Source of the DNA: Bacteroidales bacterium
GTDB lineage: Bacteria > Bacteroidota > Bacteroidia > Bacteroidales > F082
Reading direction: 5' to 3'
Length of the DNA stretch: 64,000 bases
NCBI GenBank assembly: GCA_028277395.1
Contig: JANQGJ010000078.1
Location: 1 to 64,000, forward strand
Below are positions 10,274-20,419 of the stretch, in pieces; positions within the stretch are counted from its first letter, which is position 1, and each line of letters starts with the position of its first letter. A program made the position numbers and the translations under genes. The notes beneath the pieces were generated by a model. That model saw only the letters and a list, made by a program, of their open reading frames with translations, was not told where the DNA came from and searched no databases.

Positions 10274-10951
10274 CTATTTTTTATTCTTAAGTAATACTTC
10301 ATCAATCATTCCGTAATCGAGAGCTTCATTAGCTGTCATCCAGTAATCCCTGTCAGAATCTTTCCAGATCTTTTTATAGGTTTGTTTGGAATGTGTAGCA
10401 AGGATTTCGTATAACTCCTTTTTCAATTTTTGAATTTCCCGTGCAGTAATCTCAATATCAGAAGCCTGTCCCTGGGCACCTCCCATAGGCTGATGAATTA
10501 ATATGCGGGAATGCTTTAATGCAGTACGTTTTCCTGCAGTTCCGGCACATAGTAAAACAGCAGCCATTGATGCTGCCATTCCGGTACAGATAGTTGCTAC
10601 ATCAGGGTTGATATATTGCATAGTGTCATAAATTCCAAGTCCGGCATATACCGACCCACCGGGAGAATTCAAATATATTTGTATATCGCGGTTTGCATCA
10701 TTTGATTCAAGAAACAACAATTGAGCCTGGATGATATTAGCCACATAATCGTCAATTGGTACACCAAGAAATATGATCCTGTCCATCATAAGTCTTGAAA
10801 ATACATCCATCTGTGCAATATTCAGCTGGCGCTCTTCAATAATTGTTGGTGAAATATAATTTCCATATACGGAACTATACTTATCAAGAGAAACACTACT
10901 TATTCCCCTGTGTTTCACTGCATACTTTCTGAATTCATTGTTGTTATCCAT
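10274..10951 (-). CDS. clpP: ATP-dependent Clp protease proteolytic subunit ClpP
   Basis: ClpP is the tetradecameric serine protease of the ClpXP machine in the cytoplasm. The 225-residue sequence holds the nucleophile motif G-M-A-A-S (Ser128) and the catalytic histidine in L-I-H-Q-P (His153), and shows the oligomerisation segment [12 protein letters not shown]. The N-terminal roughly 30 residues form the propeptide/axial loop region typical of Bacteroidota ClpP. It begins 12 bases after the trigger factor stop and is followed by clpX, so the three genes should be co-transcribed and supply chaperone and protease together. Confidence 0.98.
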   Translation of the reverse strand: MDNNNEFRKYAVKHRGISSVSLDKYSSVYGNYISPTIIEERQLNIAQMDVFSRLMMDRIIFLGVPIDDYVANIIQAQLLFLESNDANRDIQIYLNSPGGSVYAGLGIYDTMQYINPDVATICTGMAASMAAVLLCAGTAGKRTALKHSRILIHQPMGGAQGQASDIEITAREIQKLKKELYEILATHSKQTYKKIWKDSDRDYWMTANEALDYGMIDEVLLKNKK

Positions 10952-10963
10952 AATTTTCGCCTC

Positions 10964-12313
10964 CTAGTCTATTTTTGATGCAATTTCAATAAATTTTTCT
11001 GTAGTAACGCTTTTTTTCTTAGCTGATACTTTATCGCGGAAGAGTTTGATGAGTTTTTCATCCTGAATATCATTTTGTATCTTTCTTTTCTCTTCCTGGT
11101 TGCTAAGAACCTGATCGATAATACCCTCCATTTGCGGAGTCATATCGGCGCCACCCATTGCCTGAAAATACCCGGCTACTTTAGCGCGAACCTCTTCTTC
11201 TGTAACTTCCATTGCTTCTTTGTGCTCTTTCAGTAGCTCAGCTTCAAGTAGTTGCCATCTGAATGTACGCGCGTAGCTGTCGTATTGAGTCTCTATTTGT
11301 TCTTCGGTGATCTTTCCATCATTGCTTTCCATTAACCATCTTTTAAGAAACTCATCAGGAAGGCTAATATCGGCAATTTTTATTAATTCTTTGATAGTAT
11401 CGCCTAAAAACTGACGATCTGTATCACGTTGATAGTGATTTTGAAGATCTTCAGTAAGTGCTTCTTTGAATTCTTCTTCAGTTTTTATTTCTTTTGAAGG
11501 GAATACTTTTTTGTAAAGATCCTCTCCAAGCTCTGCAATATGAGTCCTTACTATCTTGGCAATTTCAAGCTTATAATCGCATTTCAGTTTTTCATCTCCA
11601 TCTTCATGACGGTTAAGTAGTGAAGCAACTTTCGACTCATCTTTGATTGCTTTCATCAAATTTATTACCACAGAATCGCCAACCTTTTTGCCTACAAGTT
11701 TCTTCTGTATGGTTTTAAGTTTAACATCTTCGTATTTAAGGAATCCGTCATTTGATACACCGCCTTCAATTTCATTACCATCTGCATCAACTTCAACAAA
11801 TTTACCTTGTAACGAATCACCTGCTTCACTTACTTCAGGGTTTTCATCCTCACCAAACCTGTTTTTCACATCCTCAATTGCTTTGTTAAGCTCCTTTTCA
11901 GTGATCTTTATTGTATAGCTTGGTACCTTTATGTCTTTGGATAGTTTAATTTCAACTTCAGGAGCAATACCAATATCAAAATAGAAATCAAATTCTTTCT
12001 GATTTGCAAAATCGATATTAGTAGTCTTTTCAGTATTTGGAATAGGGTTTCCAATGACATTGATCTTATTATCAATTATGTACTTACTTAACGCTTCTGA
12101 TAAAGTTTTGTTTACCTCGTCAACCATTACAGCATTGCCATACATCTTCCTGATCATGCCAATTGGCACCATGCCTGGTCTGAATCCCGGCATATTAGCC
12201 TTTTTTCTATAATCAGAGAGCTGTTTGTTAACAGCATCGATATAATCACTTTCCTGTAGATTGATGTGAATAATGGCTGTGTGTTCGCCATTCGGTTCTT
12301 GAGATATATTCAT
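10964..12313 (-). CDS. tig: Trigger factor (ribosome-associated chaperone)
   Basis: Trigger factor binds nascent chains at the ribosome exit tunnel. The start is taken at the ATG at 12311-12313 (M-N-I-S-Q-E), since trigger factors of this phylum normally begin M-N-I-S; the ATG 7 codons upstream is possible. The protein of about 449 residues shows the ribosome-binding signature in the N-terminal domain (G-F-R-P-G-M-V-P), then a shortened PPIase-like middle domain, then a long helical C-terminal domain with an M-G-G-A-D-M segment and a Lys-rich tail. It opens the tig-clpP-clpX operon. No clear promoter was found in the 290 bases upstream. Confidence 0.96.
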   Translation of the reverse strand: MNISQEPNGEHTAIIHINLQESDYIDAVNKQLSDYRKKANMPGFRPGMVPIGMIRKMYGNAVMVDEVNKTLSEALSKYIIDNKINVIGNPIPNTEKTTNIDFANQKEFDFYFDIGIAPEVEIKLSKDIKVPSYTIKITEKELNKAIEDVKNRFGEDENPEVSEAGDSLQGKFVEVDADGNEIEGGVSNDGFLKYEDVKLKTIQKKLVGKKVGDSVVINLMKAIKDESKVASLLNRHEDGDEKLKCDYKLEIAKIVRTHIAELGEDLYKKVFPSKEIKTEEEFKEALTEDLQNHYQRDTDRQFLGDTIKELIKIADISLPDEFLKRWLMESNDGKITEEQIETQYDSYARTFRWQLLEAELLKEHKEAMEVTEEEVRAKVAGYFQAMGGADMTPQMEGIIDQVLSNQEEKRKIQNDIQDEKLIKLFRDKVSAKKKSVTTEKFIEIASKID

Positions 12314-12625
12314 TAAATCCTTTGTTTGGTTCAAAAATTACTACTCTGAAATTGCAGCATTTAAGGTTGAATATTGAAAATTCAATTGTTTATAATTCGA
12401 TAGTACTGAGTTTAATTTACAAGCTTTATTCATGGTTGTTATCGGAAAAGGGATTTCAGCAGCTTTATAGGCATACAACCCGTTAAGTGCAAATAATAAC
12501 CATAACATTCAATTATAACTTATTACAACTAATAACTCATAATTCATAAAACTTTAAGAACTCTGTTTTTTAAGGTAGTAAGAAAAACAACAGCAAATTA
12601 CTGTAATTTTCATTATCCTTATGTG

Positions 12626-12707
12626 TGCGGATGAAGGGACTCGAACCCCCACGCCTCGCGGCACTAGATCCTAAGTCTAGCGCGTCTACCAATTTCGCCA
12701 CATCCGC
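12626..12707 (-). tRNA. tRNA-Leu (anticodon UAG)
   Basis: The minus strand folds as a class II tRNA of 82 bases. The acceptor stem GCGGATG pairs with CATCCGC. The anticodon stem CTAGA/TCTAG encloses the loop CTTAGGA, giving anticodon TAG. A variable arm TGCCGCGAGGCG and the T-arm GGGGGTTCGAGTCCC follow. The CCA end is not encoded (CAC follows the discriminator A). A TATATTTG box at 12742-12735, about 28 bases upstream of the tRNA 5' end, is a likely -7 element; no clear TTG was found at -33. Confidence 0.96.
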
Positions 12708-12882
12708 AATGAACTATCCCTGAAATTCGGGGTGCAAATATACTATTTTTTTGATTTCAGAGATTGTTTTTTAGTTTTTTTAAACGTACTATATTTATTT
12801 TTGGTTTGTTTGATTTAATTGTCGGGAAATGAGTAATATAGATGGTGGTAATATTAGTATGATTCGATAGGTTCAAAGGAGA

Positions 12883-14256
12883 TCAGGAAGGCTGATCATG
12901 ATACTTATCGATAATACCCTTTGTTTTTGATATTATTTCATAATGTAATGACTTTAGAATATCAATTTGAGATCTTTTGACTTTTGAATTGTACCAATAC
13001 TTAATTCCCTGTAAACTGTACAAAAACAATGATCTCCATTTCCATGATATTGCCGCCGAAACGGGAAGACTTAATAAATACCATCCGGTTACGGAAATAT
13101 TGCTGGTTACCAGATATACTATCAGCGATTGCAATATGTAAAATATTGGAAACGATAACAGTGAAATAACATACCTGACACTGCTCAGGAATTGTTCATC
13201 CCTGATTTTTTTTGAAACGATAACAGGTATTTTATAGGGAACAATGTTATTTAAGAAACCATAAAGGAAAACGGGGAACATTAATATTAACAGAAGTAAA
13301 CCAGGTATTAGTTTTGTTAAGCTGATCCCGTTATTGCGGATAATTTTATTGGAAAAACCAAATCGATCTCTGATCTTTAAGTAATTGTCAGTTATATCTT
13401 TGAGGTGCAAAAAATTATTATGATCAATTTTCTCAAACTCTGAAACAGCTTCTGTGAGGTGCTGATCAATCAATACTCTGTTTTCAGTATTGGACACCAC
13501 ATTGCGATGATTTATGATAAAGTCTTCCCTGCATATTGCCCTTAATTCGTTATAGGTATTGTAATTATCTTTACTTTTAATATTGACAATGAGAGGAGCC
13601 ATGTGTTGGCTCAGTTCTTCCTTTATTTTATTGATTGCAACGGCTTTGTTTTGTTTATACAATTTATAGTAATTGTGCACGGCTACCGGTTTACCAAAAT
13701 TGATCACCACTGAACCCCTTGGATTAAAATAATGATCATAATCGATGCCAACAGGTACAATATGGATGTCGAGGTTGTAGTCGTTTGCTTCTTCCGCCTG
13801 AAACGCCATTCTGGCAAATCCCTTTTTTAATGGTCGTAACCGCCTGAAACTTGAATGGTTGCCTTCGGGAAGTATGACAATAGCACTTCCGGAAGTAATA
13901 ATATCAATTGTTTTCCGTATAATATCTTTACTTTTTTTAACAGTATCAAAACCATCCCTTACTCTGTATATCGGCAGTATTTTGAGAAAATATAGTATCC
14001 TGGCGATCATTGGGTTTTTAAAAATATCAGCCCTTGCAATAAAAACAAATTGTTTGTTATAGCTAAACAGAAGAACAAGGGCATCCATTAGTGCATTCTG
14101 ATGGTTTGGCGTGAAAATCAGGGGTTTGTTTTTGGGAATATTCTCTGTTCCCAATATGGTTACTTTTCTGTAATATACTTTGTTATGCCAGAATTTTGCC
14201 CATATTTTGAGAATGCAATAACCAATGGATCTTTTCTCAATATTATGTAATCCCAT
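12883..14256 (-). CDS. PlsC-type 1-acyl-glycerol-phosphate acyltransferase family protein
   Basis: Likely transfers an acyl group in phospholipid synthesis at the inner membrane. The acyltransferase domain occupies about residues 30-210: N-H-Q-N-A-L-M-D (His52...Asp58, spaced HX5D rather than the canonical HX4D), F-I-A-R-A-D-I-F-K-N-P, the P-I-Y-R-V-R-D substrate motif, and V-I-L-P-E-G-N-H-S-S for the usual F-P-E-G-T. The C-terminal half, about residues 290-420, carries three or four hydrophobic membrane segments, so at 457 residues it is nearly twice the size of plain PlsC. Its ATG overlaps the stop of the upstream BASS transporter gene (TAATG), so the pair is translationally coupled. The acyl acceptor is not determinable from sequence. 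Confidence 0.85.
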   Translation of the reverse strand: MGLHNIEKRSIGYCILKIWAKFWHNKVYYRKVTILGTENIPKNKPLIFTPNHQNALMDALVLLFSYNKQFVFIARADIFKNPMIARILYFLKILPIYRVRDGFDTVKKSKDIIRKTIDIITSGSAIVILPEGNHSSFRRLRPLKKGFARMAFQAEEANDYNLDIHIVPVGIDYDHYFNPRGSVVINFGKPVAVHNYYKLYKQNKAVAINKIKEELSQHMAPLIVNIKSKDNYNTYNELRAICREDFIINHRNVVSNTENRVLIDQHLTEAVSEFEKIDHNNFLHLKDITDNYLKIRDRFGFSNKIIRNNGISLTKLIPGLLLLILMFPVFLYGFLNNIVPYKIPVIVSKKIRDEQFLSSVRYVISLLSFPIFYILQSLIVYLVTSNISVTGWYLLSLPVSAAISWKWRSLFLYSLQGIKYWYNSKVKRSQIDILKSLHYEIISKTKGIIDKYHDQPS

Positions 14257-15248
14257 TAATTAGTAACTGTTTTAGTTTTTGTAAAACCGAGACTGAATTT
14301 ACTCCAGTAACCTGCAAGTGCCAGTCCTGCAATAATATGCCATATTCCCCACCATGCAGCTATTACTGCCATGCCGCCAAGTTCAAGTTCAGGTGGGAAA
14401 ATCTTAGGATTAAAAATGAGTACCAAAGCCAGACCGGAGTTTTGTATGCCCGTTTCAATTGCAATGGTTTTGCGGTCTTTCTCCGGTCGTTTGCCTATAT
14501 AACCTAGTAAATATCCGCTTCCCAGTGCCAAAGCATTATGAACCAATACAATTAAGAAGATATAACCGATTGCTATTTTAAAGTATTCAAAGTTTTTATA
14601 TAAAGCTATAACAACAATAGCAGCAAAAAGCAGTATTGAAATTTGTTTAATTGGTTTTACAATTTTCTCAGTGAACTTTGGAAATCTGGTATTAATAATA
14701 ACCCCGGCAATAAGAGGTATGCCAAGGATAATTAAAACTGTTTGAAACATCTGGTACGAGTCAATTTCCAGAGGTCTCACCAGTGTCGAAGGATCACTTG
14801 CAGAAAAAAACTTTACTGTCATGTTACCCCAGAAGGCAAAATTCAATGGGGTGAAAAAGATTGCTCCAAGTGTTGCAATAGCTGTTAAACTTACGCTTAG
14901 GGCTATATTTCCCTTGGCAAGAGAAGATATGAAATTTGAAATATTTCCTCCGGGACAGGCAGAGACCAGTATCATTCCCAGGGCCATTGTTGGGGTCAGG
15001 AAATTATGCAGAGCAAGTACTAACAGAAACGTAAGGAATGGTAAAAACAGGAATTGTGAAAAAACTCCCAGAAAGGCCGACCGTGGATTCAATATCAGTT
15101 TTTTGAAGTGGTCGGTTTTAATCTCCAGAGCTACTCCAAACATAACGAAAGCAATGGCAATATTTAGGGTATGAAGGTTACTGTTACTAAAATTCAGGCG
15201 GATTTCATCAAGTGCATAAAGCGTATCCATGTAGTGTGGTTTAATCAA
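14256..15248 (-). CDS. Bile acid:sodium symporter (BASS) family transporter
   Basis: An inner-membrane transporter of 330 residues with about nine or ten hydrophobic segments. Two family signatures are clear: S-A-C-P-G-G-N-I-S-N (the crossover region after helix 4) and I-E-T-G-I-Q-N-S-G-L-A (the second crossover). BASS proteins move organic anions with sodium; the substrate is not predictable here and need not be a bile acid. The start is the first ATG; an ATG six codons later (15230) is equally plausible. The gene is upstream of, and overlaps by one base, the acyltransferase gene, suggesting a two-gene operon. Confidence 0.9.
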   Translation of the reverse strand: MIKPHYMDTLYALDEIRLNFSNSNLHTLNIAIAFVMFGVALEIKTDHFKKLILNPRSAFLGVFSQFLFLPFLTFLLVLALHNFLTPTMALGMILVSACPGGNISNFISSLAKGNIALSVSLTAIATLGAIFFTPLNFAFWGNMTVKFFSASDPSTLVRPLEIDSYQMFQTVLIILGIPLIAGVIINTRFPKFTEKIVKPIKQISILLFAAIVVIALYKNFEYFKIAIGYIFLIVLVHNALALGSGYLLGYIGKRPEKDRKTIAIETGIQNSGLALVLIFNPKIFPPELELGGMAVIAAWWGIWHIIAGLALAGYWSKFSLGFTKTKTVTN

Positions 15249-15449
15249 ACAATTGGCATATATAGTAAAATTATTTGAATTTGGTATTGTTTTTCAAATA
15301 TCTGTTTGTTTTGGACTAAGCTTTTTATATTACTAACCTTTTGAAACCCTTGGTGGTAACAGGTTTTCAACAATAAATGTTTAACAAAAAAAACAATCTG
15401 GGGTTAGTTATAGTGGTTATGTTGCTATTTTTGCGGCAAATTGGAATAA

Positions 15450-17303
15450 ATGTCTGTTGATTACACTGAAGATAGTATTAGGTCGCTTGACTGGAAAGAG
15501 CATATTCGCCTTAGACCGGGTATGTACATTGGAAAGCTTGGTGATGGAAGTTCACATGATGATGGCATTTATGTTCTTATCAAAGAGGTGATAGATAACT
15601 CAATTGATGAGTTCGTGATGGGTCATGGTAATGTTGTTGAAGTTACAGTAAGAGAAAAAACTGTTACGATCAGGGATTATGGTCGTGGAATGCCACTAGG
15701 GAAAGTTAATGAATGCGTTAGCAAAATAAACACCGGTGCTAAATATGATTCCAAAGTATTTAAAAAAGCTGTTGGATTAAATGGTGTTGGTTCAAAGGCA
15801 GTTAATGCGCTTTCATATGGGTTCAGGGCGCAATCTGTGCGGGAAGGAAAAACCAAGGTTGTTGAATATAAGCGTGGAACAATAATTTCAGACCCTCCAA
15901 TTATAAAGTGTGATGATAAACAGGGTACGGTTATAACTTTTACTCCGGATCCTGAAATTTTTGGTGATTACCACTTTCTCGTGGAGTATATTGAAGAAAT
16001 GTTGTGGAATTATGTATTCCTTAACAACGGAATAACTATTATTTTCAATGGTGTTAAAATGCAGGCCAAGAATGGTTTGCTCGATCTGTTGGAACATAAT
16101 ATAAATGGTAACGGGCCGGTAAGATATCCAATTATACATATAAAGGAAGGGGATTTTGAATGTGCCTTTTCACATAGCTCAAGATCGTACAGCGAAGAGT
16201 ATTTCTCATTTGTTAACGGACAGCATACAACTCAGGGAGGTACCCATCAGACAGCCTTTAGGGAATCAATTGTAAAAACCATTCGTGAGTTTTACAACAA
16301 AGACTTCGATACCAGTGATATCAGATCTTCAATTATTGCTGCGATCAGTATAAAAGTGCAGGAACCTGTTTTTGAATCTCAAACAAAAACGAAACTAGGT
16401 TCGCAGACAATGGAGCCTGATGGTCAGAGTATCAGGAATTATATTGGTGATATCATCAAAAGAAACCTCGACAATTATTTACATATACACAACGAAACTG
16501 CAGAGGTCTTATTAAAGAAGATCCTTCAGTCGGAGAAGGAGCGTAAAGAAATGGCGGGTATTAAAAAACTTGCCAGGGAAAGTGTAAAAAAAGCAAGCCT
16601 GCATAATAAAAAGTTACGCGATTGCAGGGTACATCTGAATACCAATCATGAAAAACGTTTGGAAACCACACTTTTTATCACTGAGGGTGATTCAGCGAGT
16701 GGTTCAATAACAAAATCGAGGGATGTTCAGACACAGGCAGTATTCAGTTTGAAAGGTAAGCCATTGAACTGCTTTGGTTTAAGCAAAAAAATAGTTTATC
16801 AGAATGAAGAGTTCAATTTACTCCAGGCTGCTTTGAATATTGATGAAGATATTGAAAATCTACGTTATAACAATATAGTGATTGCTACAGATGCAGATGT
16901 TGACGGTATGCATATCAGATTGTTGTTATTAACATTCTTCCTGCAGTTTTACCCTGACCTGGTTAAAGCCGGACATGTATATATTCTTCAAACTCCATTA
17001 TTCAGGGTTAGAAACAAAAAAGCTACGAAATATTGTTACACAGACGAGGAACGTATAAAAGCAATTAACGCCCTCAAACCTAATCCGGAAATTACCAGGT
17101 TTAAAGGTCTGGGTGAGATTTCACCTTCTGAATTCAAACACTTTATTGGCAGTACCATGAAACTTGACCCGGTGATATTACGTCGTGAATCATTGATTAA
17201 CGAAACGCTGGCATTTTATATGGGAAAGAATACTCCTGATCGTCAACAGTTTATTATCAATAACCTGCGAATTGAAGAGGATATTGAAGAAAAAGTTGCT
17301 TGA
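15450..17303 (+). CDS. parE: DNA topoisomerase IV subunit B (GyrB/ParE family)
   Basis: ATPase subunit of a type IIA topoisomerase that decatenates chromosomes. The 617-residue chain has the GHKL ATPase motifs ([31 protein letters not shown]), the transducer domain, and the TOPRIM metal site ([12 protein letters not shown] and [12 protein letters not shown]), then F-K-G-L-G-E-I. The E-G-D-S-A-S-G-S variant and the length just over 600 are typical of Bacteroidota ParE rather than GyrB, which usually has E-G-D-S-A-G-G. No parC lies next to it. A plus-strand antiporter gene follows after 115 bases. Confidence 0.93.
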   Translation: MSVDYTEDSIRSLDWKEHIRLRPGMYIGKLGDGSSHDDGIYVLIKEVIDNSIDEFVMGHGNVVEVTVREKTVTIRDYGRGMPLGKVNECVSKINTGAKYDSKVFKKAVGLNGVGSKAVNALSYGFRAQSVREGKTKVVEYKRGTIISDPPIIKCDDKQGTVITFTPDPEIFGDYHFLVEYIEEMLWNYVFLNNGITIIFNGVKMQAKNGLLDLLEHNINGNGPVRYPIIHIKEGDFECAFSHSSRSYSEEYFSFVNGQHTTQGGTHQTAFRESIVKTIREFYNKDFDTSDIRSSIIAAISIKVQEPVFESQTKTKLGSQTMEPDGQSIRNYIGDIIKRNLDNYLHIHNETAEVLLKKILQSEKERKEMAGIKKLARESVKKASLHNKKLRDCRVHLNTNHEKRLETTLFITEGDSASGSITKSRDVQTQAVFSLKGKPLNCFGLSKKIVYQNEEFNLLQAALNIDEDIENLRYNNIVIATDADVDGMHIRLLLLTFFLQFYPDLVKAGHVYILQTPLFRVRNKKATKYCYTDEERIKAINALKPNPEITRFKGLGEISPSEFKHFIGSTMKLDPVILRRESLINETLAFYMGKNTPDRQQFIINNLRIEEDIEEKVA

Positions 17304-17418
17304 TAATTGTTTATATCCGTTTTCATTAAAAAGTTGGTAGTAACTATTGATATAAGCAGAATGCTCCTCAATAATTACTTTTTCACTACTTTTATAACCA
17401 AAACAAAACAGTAGTAAT

Positions 17419-19056
17419 ATGATAGAGCTTTGGACTATTGATGCAATATGGATATCTGTTGCCTTCGTTCTGGGTATGCTAGCCAAGAGGATAAATCTAC
17501 CACCATTGATAGGTTTTCTTGCAGGTGGTTTTATCCTGAATTTTACTGGAATAACAGAAGGTGGTATGGCACTCCATGTAGTTGCCGACCTTGGCGTAAT
17601 GCTCCTTTTATTTACAATAGGTTTAAAGCTCAATGTAAGATCCTTAATTTCAAAAGAAATACTTGTAACAACATCCTTACATATGATTTTAAGTGTGCTT
17701 TTACTTGGATCTGTTGTAACATTGATAAGTTGGGCAGGATTATATGGCACAACATCTTTATCACTTGAAGCAGCTTTATTAATTGGGTTCGCTTTAAGTT
17801 TTTCAAGTACTGTATTTGCTGTAAAGGTACTGGAGGATAAGGGTGAGATGACATCATTCCACGGTAGGATCGCCATTGGAATACTCGTATTACAGGATTT
17901 AATTGCCGTTATTTTCCTTTCATTGTCAAAAGGTCACATCCCAACCATTTGGGTACTTGGTTTACCTGTTTACCTGATTATCATCAGATGGCTGTTTGTT
18001 AAAGTCTTAAATATAATGGATCATGGTGAATTACTTACTCTGTTTGGTTTTTTCACCGCTTTTGTTGCAGGTGCCATAGCATTTGAACTGGTAGGACTGA
18101 AACCTGACTTGGGTGCACTTGTTGTAGGTGCATTGCTTGGCTCTCACCCTAGATCGAAAGAATTGTCAAAGCAAATGCTGGCTTTTAAAGATTTCTTCCT
18201 GATAGCGTTTTTTCTGGATATAGGTATGTCGGGATTTCCTACTGCCAATTCACTTTTGATCGCAGTTGTATTATTGTTTGCAATACCGGTAAAAGGAACC
18301 CTGTTTATGGTTCTGCTAACAAGGCTGAATCTCAGGGCCAGAACAGCATGGCATTCTACCCTTAGCCTTGCGAACTATAGCGAGTTTGGTTTAATAACAG
18401 GCGCCATTGGTGTTAAAATGGGAGTAATAGAGAACGAGTGGATGATAATTATTGCGCTTGCATTATCATTTTCATTCGTGTTTGCTGCACCCTTAAATAC
18501 ACATTCACACAGGTTGTTTGACCGTTACAGCCATATTTTAATGAAACTTAATACCAAAAACAGACATCCTGATGATGAACCTGTTGACCTTGGAGATGCC
18601 CGGGTAATTATTTGTGGTATGGGACATGTTGGCAGGGCAGCATATCATCAGCTTTCGGCTGATTTTGGTGACAGGGTAATTTCCATTGATTACGATAAAG
18701 ATGTGGTTGCAAAACTATCCGGCTCGAATAAAAATGTGGTTTGGGGTGATTCAACTGATAGCAATTTCTGGCGAAATGTAAAAATGCCCGATGTTGAATA
18801 CATTTTGTTAACTATGGACGACCATAACTCAAATATTAATACTGCCAATGCTTTAACCAAGTGTAAGAACAGAAGGTTTTCGGTTGCTGCACCTGGTCAT
18901 TATTTGCATGAAATTACCGAACTTCGTGATGCCGGTGTATCGTTTGTGTACAATTACTACAGTAGGGCAGGAGCCGAATTTGCTTCCGGGTTTTTGAGTT
19001 TTGTTGAAAACAGGAAAGAAGACAGGGTCAGACTGGCTACTGACGGAGAATGTTAA
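17419..19056 (+). CDS. Kef/YbaL-type monovalent cation:proton antiporter (CPA2)
   Basis: Inner-membrane antiporter of 545 residues. Roughly residues 1-365 form 12 or so membrane helices of the Na+/H+ exchanger fold, including L-P-P-L-I-G-F-L-A-G-G-F, G-V-M-L-L-L-F-T-I-G-L-K and the conserved L-Q-D-L-I-A-V. Residues about 395-520 are a cytosolic TrkA-N/RCK Rossmann domain (V-I-I-C-G-M-G-H-V-G-R, G-D-S-T-D) that binds a nucleotide and gates transport. The whole resembles E. coli YbaL/KefB, which exchange K+ or Na+ for protons; which ion is moved here is unknown. The next gene starts 12 bases downstream, so they may be co-transcribed. Confidence 0.9.
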   Translation: MIELWTIDAIWISVAFVLGMLAKRINLPPLIGFLAGGFILNFTGITEGGMALHVVADLGVMLLLFTIGLKLNVRSLISKEILVTTSLHMILSVLLLGSVVTLISWAGLYGTTSLSLEAALLIGFALSFSSTVFAVKVLEDKGEMTSFHGRIAIGILVLQDLIAVIFLSLSKGHIPTIWVLGLPVYLIIIRWLFVKVLNIMDHGELLTLFGFFTAFVAGAIAFELVGLKPDLGALVVGALLGSHPRSKELSKQMLAFKDFFLIAFFLDIGMSGFPTANSLLIAVVLLFAIPVKGTLFMVLLTRLNLRARTAWHSTLSLANYSEFGLITGAIGVKMGVIENEWMIIIALALSFSFVFAAPLNTHSHRLFDRYSHILMKLNTKNRHPDDEPVDLGDARVIICGMGHVGRAAYHQLSADFGDRVISIDYDKDVVAKLSGSNKNVVWGDSTDSNFWRNVKMPDVEYILLTMDDHNSNINTANALTKCKNRRFSVAAPGHYLHEITELRDAGVSFVYNYYSRAGAEFASGFLSFVENRKEDRVRLATDGEC

Positions 19057-19068
19057 TTCGGTTGCCAA

Positions 19069-19809
19069 ATGAAAGAAGTCCGGTTATCTCAATATCAAAA
19101 GCGGCATATTCAGTTTGTGAATAACAAGGTCGCCAAATCCATTATGGATAATGCTTTAATTGTCAGGGGAGAAAAAATTCTGGTTGCAGTCAGTGGTGGC
19201 AAAGACTCATTGGTACTGCTTGAAGCTTTGTCTACATTAAGAAAATACGATTTTCTTGATTTTAATCTGGAAGCAGTACACATTGATGTTCAGCAGGTAC
19301 CATATAAAACCAGCCGTGAACAGTTGGAATTCCTTTGCAAAAAATTAAATGTTCCCATACATTTTGTTAATATTAATGTCGATCTGGATAATACCGATAA
19401 ATCGCCTTGCTTTGTATGCTCATGGCACAGGCGAAAGGCACTTTTTTCTTTTGCTGAAAAGCATAATTTTGACAAACTTGCTTTGGGTCATCACATGGAT
19501 GATGCCGTGGAAACACTTATCATAAACATGGCTTATCATGGTAACATCAGTTCATTACCTGCTAAATTGAATATGTTTGACGGACAGGTAGTTATAATTC
19601 GACCACTTATATTATTGTCTAATAAAGACATGCAGGAATATGCTAATATTCGAAACTACCCAAAACAAACAGAATCGTGTCCGTATGAGGATAAAACAAA
19701 GAGAACAACAGCGCGTGATTTGGTAAAACAAATGGAAGTGTTACATCCCAAAGCAATGAGGAATATTTTCAGAAGTATGAATAATATTGATAGGGAATAT
19801 TTGCCATGA
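19069..19809 (+). CDS. TtcA-family PP-loop ATPase, probable tRNA thiolation enzyme
   Basis: The 246-residue protein has the PP-loop S-G-G-K-D-S (residues 42-47), which activates a tRNA base with ATP, and three cysteines placed as in TtcA: C114-F-V-C117 and Cys204 in T-E-S-C-P-Y. In TtcA (tRNA 2-thiocytidine synthase) these bind a 4Fe-4S cluster. L-G-H-H-M-D-D-A-V-E-T and S-C-P-Y-E-D fit the same family. TtcA thiolates cytidine 32 of certain tRNAs; substrate identity here is inferred from the family. The gene follows the Kef antiporter after 12 bases. A short inverted repeat (ATCAGGTT/AACCTGAT) lies just after the stop but lacks a good T-run. Confidence 0.85.
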   Translation: MKEVRLSQYQKRHIQFVNNKVAKSIMDNALIVRGEKILVAVSGGKDSLVLLEALSTLRKYDFLDFNLEAVHIDVQQVPYKTSREQLEFLCKKLNVPIHFVNINVDLDNTDKSPCFVCSWHRRKALFSFAEKHNFDKLALGHHMDDAVETLIINMAYHGNISSLPAKLNMFDGQVVIIRPLILLSNKDMQEYANIRNYPKQTESCPYEDKTKRTTARDLVKQMEVLHPKAMRNIFRSMNNIDREYLP

Positions 19810-20050
19810 TCAGGTTATTAAACCTGATAAATTTAAAATTAAGCAACCAGCCCATCTATCATTTGTCTTTAACTACTTGATAGACGACCATTGGGATCAA
19901 TAAACAACATAAATCTGTAACCTTCCTACGTTACACTTCGGCAGGCAAGTCTACAATCGTTTACTTTCCGGTCTCAGTCATAAGAATTCTATCTCCACTT
20001 TGACCCGTACAAACCGGATAAGCTCCATAAATGAAGTCTGATGAGTAAGT

Positions 20051-20419
20051 CTATCCTTTTAGTTTTATTGTTACCCAGGATTTTTCAATCATAAATTTCA
20101 GGAATTCACTTTCACCTTTTTCTTTAATGAATTCAATTCCCTTTCTACGACTGGATCGTGTTAAGAACTGTCCTAACCTGATAAGTAAAGGATTATACAA
20201 CCTGCAATCTTTAACCGAATTATATTTTGAGCAATCTGCACAGGTATTAATACCTTCAGCTATACAACATGGGCGGACTTTGCAGGAAGTATAGCCGGTT
20301 GCACATTTAGTTTCTTCTCCTTTACATCCTACACAGGAATTATTTTTAAATTTCGGACATGCTCCACAGTAAAATCCACAATAGGAAATCATATCATGGT
20401 TGTTGTTAGCAGTGTTCAT
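20051..20419 (-). CDS. DUF3795 cysteine-rich protein
   Basis: A 122-residue cytoplasmic protein whose first two thirds are dominated by paired cysteines: Y-C-G-F-Y-C-G-A-C-P-K-F, C-V-G-C-K-G, C-A-T-G-Y-T-S-C-K-V-R-P-C-C, C-A-D-C and D-C. This matches DUF3795, a family of likely zinc- or iron-sulfur-binding proteins of unknown function. The ATG overlaps the stop of the upstream AlkD-like gene by four bases (ATGA), so the two are translationally coupled. No membrane segment or signal peptide is present. Confidence 0.88.
   Translation of the reverse strand: MNTANNNHDMISYCGFYCGACPKFKNNSCVGCKGEETKCATGYTSCKVRPCCIAEGINTCADCSKYNSVKDCRLYNPLLIRLGQFLTRSSRRKGIEFIKEKGESEFLKFMIEKSWVTIKLKG

Noticed and set aside
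15450-17303. Reading this gene as GyrB
   Set aside because: E-G-D-S-A-S-G-S and the length near 617 fit Bacteroidota ParE better. The lack of adjacent parC is not unusual in the phylum.
19801-19840. Hairpin ATCAGGTT/AACCTGAT as terminator of the TtcA-family gene
   Set aside because: Eight-bp stem overlapping the stop region but followed by AAATTTA rather than a T-run.
20000-20050. Possible insertion-sequence remnant downstream of the TtcA-family gene
   Set aside because: No terminal inverted repeat, transposase fragment or target duplication could be seen in 19810-20050.
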